Positions 6,713 through 12,289 of a stretch of DNA of 12,289 nt are shown one piece after another. The stretch lies in contig CANRLD010000040.1 of NCBI GenBank assembly GCA_947631375.1, forward strand, positions 1-12,289. Reading direction: 5' to 3'. This DNA comes from an uncultured Methylophaga sp. (GTDB lineage: Bacteria > Pseudomonadota > Gammaproteobacteria > Nitrosococcales > Methylophagaceae). The translations under genes were made by a program, and so were the position numbers. Under the pieces are notes generated by a model. It was not told the DNA's origin, made no database searches, and saw nothing but the letters and a program-made list of their open reading frames with translations. The first letter of the stretch is position 1. Each line of letters begins with the position of its first letter.

Positions 6713-8053
6713 CTACAATCCCAGTTTCTTTTCAAGGTAATGAATATTGGTGCCGCCTTTCTGAAAGTGGGCGTCCTCCATAATGTCGCGTTGTAATGCA
6801 ACATTCGTTTTGATGCCTTCAATGCCAATTTCTTTCAGTGCTGTACGCATACGTGCAATAGCTGACTCACGCGTATTACCGTAGGCAATCAGCTTACCAA
6901 TCAGCGAATCATAGTTGGGCGGTACCCGATAGCCACTGTACAGGTGCGAATCCATACGGATGCCAGCACCGCCCGGCGCATGGTATTGCGTGACCAGTCC
7001 TGGGCTTGGCATAAAGGTGCGCGGATCTTCCGCATTGATGCGGCACTCAATTGCATGGCCGCTGATAACAATATCTTTCTGTTTTACCGACAGTTCCATG
7101 CCAGAGGCAATACGAATTTGCTCGGCGACCAGATCAACGCCGGTCACGCGTTCGGTAACCGGGTGTTCTACCTGGATACGGGTATTCATTTCGATAAAGT
7201 AGAATTCGCCATCCTGATAAAGAAACTCAAATGTTCCCGCACCGCGATAGCCGATACGAACACAGGCTTCGGCGCAAACCTTGCCCATCCGCTCGCGCAT
7301 TTCCGCAGTGATTCCTGGTGCCGGCGCTTCCTCAACAACTTTTTGATGGCGGCGCTGCATGGAGCAGTCCCGTTCACCCAAGTGAATGGCATTGCCATGC
7401 TCATCGGCCAGCACTTGGAATTCAATATGGCGCGGATCTTCCAGGAATTTTTCCATATAAACCATATCGTTATTAAACGTCGCTTTTGCTTCACTGCGCG
7501 TTAAGGCAATGGCATTAAGCAGATGGGCTTCACTGTGCACTTCACGCATGCCGCGACCGCCGCCACCGCCGGCGGCTTTAATAATAATCGGGTAACCGAT
7601 TTCTCTCGCCAGGCGCAAATTCGTCTGATCATCATTGCCAAGTGGGCCATCAGAGCCGGGCACACACGGCACACCAGCGGCCTTCATGGCTTTAATAGCC
7701 GACACCTTATCACCCATTAGTCGAATGGTTTCCGCACGTGGGCCAATGAAAATAAAACCGCTTTGTTCGACTCGTTCAGCAAAATCAGCATTTTCTGCCA
7801 GAAAGCCATAGCCGGGATGGATCGCAGTCGCGTCAGTAATTTCGGCAGCACTGATTAACGCCGGTATGTTCAGATAGCTTTGGCCAGAAGGTGCAGGACC
7901 GATGCAGACGCTTTCATCTGCCAGCAGAACGTGTTTCAGGTCACGATCAACGTCAGAGTGAACAGCAACGGTTTTGATGTCCAGTTCCCAGCAGGCTCTG
8001 AGAATACGCAGCGCAATCTCGCCGCGATTAGCGATGACAATTTTTTCAATCAT
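6713..8053 (-). CDS. accC: Acetyl-CoA carboxylase, biotin carboxylase subunit
   Basis: Carboxylates the biotin on AccB with bicarbonate and ATP, the first half-reaction of malonyl-CoA synthesis in the cytoplasm. The protein has 446 residues (E. coli 449) and the numbering is the same as E. coli through the active site. The residues seen are Lys116, Lys159 followed by the glycine-rich ATP lid (AGGGGGRGM, 161-169), His209, Lys238, Glu276, Glu288, Asn290, Arg292, Glu296 and Arg338. These are the ATP, Mg, bicarbonate and biotin contacts known for the family. The N-terminus MIEKIVIANRGEIALRI is canonical. It is preceded 57 bp upstream by accB, with GGA about 10 nt before the ATG and a hairpin in the spacer. 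It is followed 12 bp later by prmA. Confidence 0.98.
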   Translation of the reverse strand: MIEKIVIANRGEIALRILRACWELDIKTVAVHSDVDRDLKHVLLADESVCIGPAPSGQSYLNIPALISAAEITDATAIHPGYGFLAENADFAERVEQSGFIFIGPRAETIRLMGDKVSAIKAMKAAGVPCVPGSDGPLGNDDQTNLRLAREIGYPIIIKAAGGGGGRGMREVHSEAHLLNAIALTRSEAKATFNNDMVYMEKFLEDPRHIEFQVLADEHGNAIHLGERDCSMQRRHQKVVEEAPAPGITAEMRERMGKVCAEACVRIGYRGAGTFEFLYQDGEFYFIEMNTRIQVEHPVTERVTGVDLVAEQIRIASGMELSVKQKDIVISGHAIECRINAEDPRTFMPSPGLVTQYHAPGGAGIRMDSHLYSGYRVPPNYDSLIGKLIAYGNTRESAIARMRTALKEIGIEGIKTNVALQRDIMEDAHFQKGGTNIHYLEKKLGL

Positions 8054-8082
8054 GATGTTTTAATCCGCAGGTTGGAGAGGAT

Positions 8083-8105
8083 CTGATAGCCGGAGGCGTT
8101 ATCAG
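8083..8105 (-). promoter_or_regulatory. Hairpin in the accB-accC spacer
   Basis: The 57-bp spacer contains an inverted repeat: CTGATA (8083-8088) pairs with TATCAG (8100-8105), and GCC (8089-8091) pairs with GGC (8095-8097). This leaves a three-base loop and a two-base bulge. On the mRNA it forms a nine-pair stem just after the accB stop and about 30 nt before the accC start. No U-run follows, so it is not a simple intrinsic terminator. It could stabilise the accB 3' end, mark a processing site or be incidental. Confidence 0.5.
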
Positions 8106-8110
8106 CAAAA

Positions 8111-8575
8111 TCACTCGATAACAATTAACGGTTCGTTATATTCAACCGGGTGGCCATCATCGACCAGAATGGCTTTGACGGTGCCGCTGCGATCAGACTC
8201 AATCTGATTGAACATTTTCATCGCTTCAATAATACAAATCACATCACCTGCGGCGACTTGCTGGCCAACCTCAACAAAAGAAGCCGCATCAGGGGAAGGA
8301 GAGCGGTAGAAGGTGCCGACCATTGGCGAGCGAACAGCGTTAGCTTCATTATTGGCTGGTTTGGCCGATGACAAATCGGTTTCTGTGGTGGCGACAGGCG
8401 CCGAAGGTGTTGCTACCGGCGCAGCTTGTGGCGGAACTGCATAATACTGCGGTGGCGGCTGAACGGAGCTGGCGCGACTTATCCGAACGGACTCTTCACC
8501 TTCGGAAATTTCGATTTCAGCAACGTCAGATTCCTGAAGTAAATCAATTAATCTTTTTATTTTACGAATATCCAT
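8111..8575 (-). CDS. accB: Acetyl-CoA carboxylase, biotin carboxyl carrier protein
   Basis: Carries covalently bound biotin between the biotin carboxylase and carboxyltransferase sites of acetyl-CoA carboxylase. The protein has 154 residues (E. coli 156). The N-terminal region MDIRKIKRLIDLLQESDVAE (1-20) is the conserved segment that associates with AccC. A Pro/Ala-rich flexible linker spans about 38-75. The C-terminal biotinyl domain (about 80-154) has SPMVGTFYRSPSP (83-95) and the biotinylation motif EAMKM with Lys120. The ATG is preceded by AAGG at good spacing. The gene begins 14 bp after aroQ, as in the aroQ-accB-accC arrangement of many gammaproteobacteria. Confidence 0.98.
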   Translation of the reverse strand: MDIRKIKRLIDLLQESDVAEIEISEGEESVRISRASSVQPPPQYYAVPPQAAPVATPSAPVATTETDLSSAKPANNEANAVRSPMVGTFYRSPSPDAASFVEVGQQVAAGDVICIIEAMKMFNQIESDRSGTVKAILVDDGHPVEYNEPLIVIE

Positions 8576-8589
8576 GATTTAGCCTTGAT

Positions 8590-9024
8590 TTAGTTAGTGT
8601 GTGTAATGGCTGCTTGTAATGCCAGCTCGTAGCCCTGTGCACCAAGACCGCAGATGACGCCGACAGCAATATCCGAAAAATAGGAATGTTGCCGGAATGT
8701 TTCACGACGATGCACATTGGACAGATGTATTTCTATAAAAGGGATGGCTACCGCGGTCAGCGCGTCACGAATAGCAACGCTGGTATGGGTGAATGCGGCA
8801 GGGTTAATCAAAATAAAATCGTATGTTTGGCGAGCTGACTGGATGGCATCCACCAGCTCATGCTCGGCATTGCTTTGCAGACAATCAAGCTGATGTCCCG
8901 CCGCTTGTGCCTGTTGTTGCAGCCGGTTATTAATGTCTTGCAGGGTGGTGGCACCATATATTTCAGGCTCGCGCTGCCCCAGCAAGTTCAGATTGGGGCC
9001 ATGCAATACAAGAAATTTCGCCAT
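8590..9024 (-). CDS. aroQ: 3-dehydroquinate dehydratase, type II
   Basis: Third step of the shikimate pathway: dehydration of 3-dehydroquinate to 3-dehydroshikimate. The protein has 144 residues, typical for the dodecameric type II enzyme. It shows the N-terminal VLHGPNLNLLGQREPEIYG (6-24) with the catalytic Tyr23 on the flexible lid, and LINPAAFTHTS (72-82) with the substrate-binding Asn74. IEIHLSN (97-103) carries the catalytic-region His100, and RRETFRQHSY (106-115) is also present. It starts at ATG 9022-9024, 136 bp downstream of dsbD, behind a possible promoter. It is probably the first gene of the aroQ-accB-accC transcription unit. Confidence 0.98.
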   Translation of the reverse strand: MAKFLVLHGPNLNLLGQREPEIYGATTLQDINNRLQQQAQAAGHQLDCLQSNAEHELVDAIQSARQTYDFILINPAAFTHTSVAIRDALTAVAIPFIEIHLSNVHRRETFRQHSYFSDIAVGVICGLGAQGYELALQAAITHTN

Positions 9025-9047
9025 TGGAATAACACACCATCACCGAG

Positions 9048-9076
9048 AATATAAGCCGAGATTCTGCACTAGCGAA
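9048..9076 (-). promoter_or_regulatory. Possible promoter for aroQ-accB-accC
   Basis: On the minus strand TATATT (9048-9053, five of six matches to TATAAT) lies 17 bp downstream of TTCGCT (9071-9076, only three of six matches to TTGACA). It sits in the 136-bp dsbD-aroQ gap (9025-9160), the largest gap in the minus-strand run. A transcript would start about 15-20 bp before the aroQ ATG, a short leader. The rest of the gap has no terminator with a T-run and no other feature I can support apart from the short palindrome CGAACTTCG at 9123-9131. Confidence 0.3.
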
Positions 9077-9160
9077 GGCTTTATTGTCCAGATCTTAAAA
9101 CTAAATGACGACCATATTGATACGAACTTCGGCGAAATAGTCGCGTTCTTGTTGGAATCT

Positions 9161-10984
9161 CTAATTTGTCAGAAAGTCTGCCAGATGGCGGTTGAGCTGT
9201 GTGGCCGAGACATGACCAACCAGTCGATGGTTGATGGATTCTTCGCCGTGTTGGTTAAAAAACAACATGCTCGGCGGGCCGAAGACCCGTAACGATTTCA
9301 ACAGCGCCTGATGCGCTGCGGTATTGTCAGTCAGATCCACTTTGAGCAAGGTGAACTGTTGTAGCGTATTGATGACTTGCGCATCGCGGAAGGTCGTTTG
9401 CTCCATCGTTTTGCAGTCAGTACACCAGTCAGCATAAAAATCCAGAAATACCGGCTGGTCGCTGCGTGCCAGAGCCTGTTGTAACTCGTCGATCGAGTTG
9501 ATATAGCTAAATGATAGCGACGGTTGGGAGTTGGCGCTGTGTGTGCTTGGTGCCAGCTTGTGTAGTGGTTGTAAGATTGACTGACTTCCGCTGGCGCTGC
9601 CAATGAGCAAGATTGCACCGCTTATCAGTGATAGCAGCCCGATACCTTTCCAGAGCTTTTGCCAACCGGAAGCCTCAATAGACAGGTTATTGAGGGCACC
9701 GAGATATATGGCACTGATAATTAATAATGCGCCACTGAGAAACAGTGTAATCCCACCGGAAACAATGCGATCCAGCATCCAGATAGCGACAGCAAGCAAC
9801 ATGACACCAAAAAATGCTTTGATGTTTTCCATCCAGCGCCCGGCTTTTGGTAAGAGTGTTCCGGCCGATGTACCGATAATCAATAGCGGAATTCCCATGC
9901 CGATACTCAGGGCAAATAAGGCTGCCCCGCCGAGTAGCGGGTCGGCATACTGACTGATAAACAGTAAGGCACCGGCTAGCGGAGGCGCCAGACAAGGGCC
10001 AACGATAAGTCCGGATAGGAGTCCCATCAAGGCAACGCCAAGGAGTGTACCGCCTTGTTGACGTTGACTTACCTGGTGCAGCCGTTGTTGCAGGGCGTGT
10101 GGCAGTTGCAGCTGATAAAAGCCAAACATTGATAAGGCTAGTAATAACAGGATGACGACAAAGCTGGAAATGACCCACGGGTTTTGCAGCATGGCCTGTA
10201 AATTACCACCTAGCAGTCCTGTCAAGATGCCGGCAACGGTATAGGTCACTGACATGGCTAGAACGTAAGTCAGTGAAAGAACAAACGCCCGGCGCGTGGT
10301 GACCTTCTCACCCTGTCCGAGAATAATGCCGGACAAAATCGGAATCATTGGGAAAACACAGGGCGTGAAGGTCAGTAATAATCCGAGTCCAAAAAAGCCA
10401 AGTAATATCTGCAATAAACTGTCGTGTTGCAGGCGTTGTGATATTTGTTCTTGTGAGTTGGTTTGCAAAGTCGCTACAGTCCTGCTTTCTGCCGGAAGCG
10501 TTTTAGCGGTGCTATCGTCGATAGCCGGTAAGTTAAGAGTGGTGGTTTTGCGCGTCGGGGGATAACAAATACCGAAGGTTTCTGAGCAACCTTGATAATG
10601 CGCGACTAATGTGACCGTGGTGGCTTCGGTCTGGCTACGGATGAGCGGCAGTTCAATCTGCAGATCGTCGGTATAGACTTCAGTCAAACCGAAATAGGCA
10701 TCGTTTTTCAGTGTGCCGCTGGGCAACGTAACAGCACCGGGTTGTACCGCCTGGTTGTCGGTGATTTCAAAGCGGATTTTATCTTGGTAAAGATAATTGC
10801 CATCCAGTACTTGCCAGCCGACCAGAACGGTTTGTGGATCGGTCAGTACCGCATCAAAACTGAATGCTTCATCAACATCGGGTGGTGTGTCCGCGCTGTT
10901 AAAGCCAAACTTTTCTAGCAGCCCCGGTCGCGCTTGGGCCGAAAAACTGCAAAGGAGCATTAACAGGATTAAAAATTGTTTCAT
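9161..10984 (-). CDS. dsbD: Thiol:disulfide interchange protein DsbD
   Basis: Inner-membrane protein that passes electrons from cytoplasmic thioredoxin to periplasmic DsbC, DsbG and cytochrome-c maturation proteins. The protein has 607 residues with the full three-domain layout. A signal peptide (1-18) probably ends SFSAQA before RPGLLEKFG. The periplasmic N-terminal domain carries the redox pair Cys133 and Cys140 (GCSETFGICYPP). The central multi-spanning domain (about 188-465) has Cys209 in TFTPCVFPMIP and Cys331 in GPCLAPP. The C-terminal thioredoxin-like domain (about 490-607) has the CxxC pair Cys521/Cys524 in YADWCTDCK. All six functional cysteines are present. It is the most upstream gene of the minus-strand run and is divergent from the phosphate transporter, with a possible extended -10 promoter at 11021-11029. 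Confidence 0.97.
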   Translation of the reverse strand: MKQFLILLMLLCSFSAQARPGLLEKFGFNSADTPPDVDEAFSFDAVLTDPQTVLVGWQVLDGNYLYQDKIRFEITDNQAVQPGAVTLPSGTLKNDAYFGLTEVYTDDLQIELPLIRSQTEATTVTLVAHYQGCSETFGICYPPTRKTTTLNLPAIDDSTAKTLPAESRTVATLQTNSQEQISQRLQHDSLLQILLGFFGLGLLLTFTPCVFPMIPILSGIILGQGEKVTTRRAFVLSLTYVLAMSVTYTVAGILTGLLGGNLQAMLQNPWVISSFVVILLLLALSMFGFYQLQLPHALQQRLHQVSQRQQGGTLLGVALMGLLSGLIVGPCLAPPLAGALLFISQYADPLLGGAALFALSIGMGIPLLIIGTSAGTLLPKAGRWMENIKAFFGVMLLAVAIWMLDRIVSGGITLFLSGALLIISAIYLGALNNLSIEASGWQKLWKGIGLLSLISGAILLIGSASGSQSILQPLHKLAPSTHSANSQPSLSFSYINSIDELQQALARSDQPVFLDFYADWCTDCKTMEQTTFRDAQVINTLQQFTLLKVDLTDNTAAHQALLKSLRVFGPPSMLFFNQHGEESINHRLVGHVSATQLNRHLADFLTN

Positions 10985-11020
10985 ATTTTGATTGCCGCAA
11001 AAGTCGTTGCATTACAGACT

Positions 11021-11029
11021 ATTTTATCA
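11021..11029 (-). promoter_or_regulatory. Possible extended -10 promoter for dsbD
   Basis: The minus strand reads TGATAAAAT: a TGn extension directly before TAAAAT (five of six matches to TATAAT). No convincing -35 hexamer lies 16-18 bp upstream, which fits an extended -10 promoter. The implied leader is about 30 nt before the dsbD ATG at 10984. The 136-bp divergent region (10985-11120) therefore has to hold signals for both dsbD and the transporter. Confidence 0.4.
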
Positions 11030-11059
11030 GTCATTAGTTACACGGGTTTTTGCAACAGG

Positions 11060-11089
11060 GTGTCATGCTTGTCTTTAAACTGTAATAAT
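11060..11089 (+). promoter_or_regulatory. Candidate promoter / Pho-box-like repeats before the phosphate transporter
   Basis: Three heptamers resemble the PhoB half-site CTGTCAT: GTGTCAT (11060-11066, six of seven), TTGTCTT (11069-11075, five of seven) and CTGTAAT (11080-11086, six of seven). The last two are separated by the AT-rich tetramer TAAA, the classic Pho-box spacing. An extended -10 element, TGT-AATAAT (11081-11089), overlaps the third heptamer and puts GTGTCAT at about -35. The two readings compete in detail. No cleaner -10 lies downstream of the Pho-box pair, so regulation by PhoB is only a suggestion. Confidence 0.35.
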
Positions 11090-11120
11090 TAGCCACCTTT
11101 TGGTGAAGCACGGGTGCACT

Positions 11121-12289
11121 GTGGAATTAAAAACCATTCATAAAATCGAGAAAAAAGCCTATAAAAAAAGCCATGCCGAGATAGCCAGAATAGGGTTTGC
11201 TCTGTTTTTTCTTGCTGCCATCCTAGCATATAGCTTTGCGACTTCTGGTGGCGTACCCAATAATCTGTTTCTGGCTGTCGCTGCAGTTTTTGGCGGCTAT
11301 ATGGCGATGAATATCGGCGCGAACGACGTGGCCAACAATGTTGGGCCTGCTGTTGGCTCCAAGGCATTGAGTATGGGCGGTGCCATCGTGCTGGCGATGG
11401 TCTTCGAGGCTGGTGGTGCGATCATCGCTGGAGGTGATGTTGTTTCCACCATCAAGGGTGGCATCATCGATATCAGACATTTCGGCGACGATATCGACAG
11501 TTTTATCTGGGCGATGATGGCTGCTTTGTTGGCCGCAGCACTTTGGCTGAATCTGGCAACCTATGCCGGAGCGCCTGTTTCTACAACGCACTCTATTGTT
11601 GGCGGGGTAGTCGGATCTGGCACAGCGGCGGCTGGTTTCAGTATTGTCGACTGGGGCACCATGAGCGCTATTGTCAGTTCATGGGTAATCTCGCCTTTTT
11701 TAGGCGGTATTGTGGCTGCAGCGTTTTTATTAGCGATTAAAAAAACGATAGTTTATAAAGAAGACAAAATCCAGGCGTCTTACCGTTGGGTGCCCATTTA
11801 TGTGTCGGTGATGGCCTGGTCATTTGTTACCTATCTGGTTATCAAAGGGTTGAATCAGATATGGCCGTCAGTGGCAGGTTTTCTGAATATGTTGCCGCTT
11901 ATCAATATGCAAGTGGAAAGCAAGCCGACTTTCCTGACGGCGGCCACTATTGGGCTTGTCGCCGGCGTATTGGTGTTTTGGCGAGTGAAAAGCACGGTAG
12001 GGCATAATTTATCGAAAATGAAAAATGATCGTCATAGTGTTAATGCACAGTTCACCATTCCATTGATATTTGCGGCAGCATTATTGAGTTTTGCGCATGG
12101 TGCCAACGACGTGGCGAATGCGATAGGCCCATTAGCTGCAATATATGAAGCAATTATGCTGGGCGGGATAAATACTCAAGCGGGTATTCCGGTGTGGATC
12201 ATGGCTGTCGGGGCGTTTGGTATTGCCATCGGACTAGGGTTATACGGCCCGAGACTTATTCGCACGGTAGGTGGCGAAATTACCGAACT
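11121..12289 (+). CDS. PiT-family inorganic phosphate transporter, C-terminus cut by window edge
   Basis: Inner-membrane cation-coupled phosphate symporter (Pho-4 family). 389 codons are visible and open to the window end. An N-terminal charged segment (1-22) precedes the first membrane helix (about 23-41). The first family signature is GANDVANNVGPAVGSKAL (66-83). It is followed by GAPVSTTHSIVGGVVG (150-165), a cytoplasmic loop with charged residues (207-223, 288-309) and the second, inverted-repeat signature HGANDVANAIGPLAA (326-340). The long N-terminus and GYMAMNIGANDVANNVG resemble the marine Vibrio/Marinobacter-type PiT proteins rather than E. coli PitA. I chose GTG at 11121 because the following residues align with that family. 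In-frame GTG (11103) and TTG (11100) codons upstream cannot be excluded, and the ribosome-binding site is weak. It is transcribed divergently from dsbD. Whether it is coupled to H+ or Na+ cannot be read from the sequence. Confidence 0.95.
   Translation, partial: MELKTIHKIEKKAYKKSHAEIARIGFALFFLAAILAYSFATSGGVPNNLFLAVAAVFGGYMAMNIGANDVANNVGPAVGSKALSMGGAIVLAMVFEAGGAIIAGGDVVSTIKGGIIDIRHFGDDIDSFIWAMMAALLAAALWLNLATYAGAPVSTTHSIVGGVVGSGTAAAGFSIVDWGTMSAIVSSWVISPFLGGIVAAAFLLAIKKTIVYKEDKIQASYRWVPIYVSVMAWSFVTYLVIKGLNQIWPSVAGFLNMLPLINMQVESKPTFLTAATIGLVAGVLVFWRVKSTVGHNLSKMKNDRHSVNAQFTIPLIFAAALLSFAHGANDVANAIGPLAAIYEAIMLGGINTQAGIPVWIMAVGAFGIAIGLGLYGPRLIRTVGGEITE

Noticed and set aside
6944..7504. 186-codon open frame on the plus strand
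   Set aside because: It is antisense to accC, which has all catalytic residues in place. It is a shadow of the coding strand's codon bias.
9123..9131. CGAACTTCG palindrome between dsbD and aroQ as a terminator or operator
   Set aside because: It has only a 4-bp half-site with no T-run on either strand, and I recognise no matching regulator consensus.
11094..11117. Two small inverted repeats (CACC-TTTT-GGTG and GCAC-GG-GTGC) just before the transporter start
   Set aside because: The stems are only 4 bp, and the second loop of two bases is too tight to fold. There is no support for a riboswitch or attenuator.

Overview
The window is chromosomal DNA of a gammaproteobacterium with intermediate GC content. 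The gene order dsbD-aroQ-accB-accC-prmA-dusB-fis-purH matches the order I know from Pseudomonas and its relatives. The individual proteins also look most like Pseudomonas or other marine gammaproteobacterial versions. The genus cannot be fixed from the sequence alone. I see no mobile element, CRISPR array, tRNA or rRNA.

Layout: positions 1-10984 hold ten genes, all on the minus strand. Read in the direction of transcription they are dsbD (9161-10984), aroQ (8590-9024), accB (8111-8575), accC (6713-8053), prmA (5831-6700), dusB (4837-5838), fis (4550-4840), purH (2954-4519), a divergent class I adenylate-cyclase homologue (306-2939) and the start of argC (1-250, cut by the window edge). From aroQ to the cyclase homologue the spacing is tight: overlaps of 8 and 4 bp, and gaps of 12-57 bp. 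This suggests one long transcript or several nested ones. On the plus strand, divergent from dsbD, a PiT-family phosphate transporter begins at 11121 and runs off the right edge.

How the genes fit together: most are housekeeping genes. They cover periplasmic thiol reduction (DsbD), the shikimate pathway (AroQ), malonyl-CoA supply (AccB/AccC), modification of ribosomal protein L11 (PrmA), tRNA dihydrouridine formation (DusB), nucleoid and rRNA-promoter control (Fis), the last two steps of IMP synthesis (PurH) and arginine synthesis (ArgC).

The outstanding feature is the 877-residue class I adenylate-cyclase homologue 14 bp downstream of purH, where Pseudomonas-type genomes carry purD. It aligns with CyaA from end to end and keeps recognisable C-terminal regulatory-half motifs. 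Its nucleotidyltransferase active site is gone: the GS motif reads NP, and the SDLDxW motif reads PSFDLW, so only one Asp and the Trp remain. A second conserved N-terminal block is shortened and the first family signature is lost. I interpret it as an intact, probably catalytically dead CyaA paralogue (a pseudoenzyme) sitting in a purine-biosynthesis position. This is the best candidate here for something undescribed.
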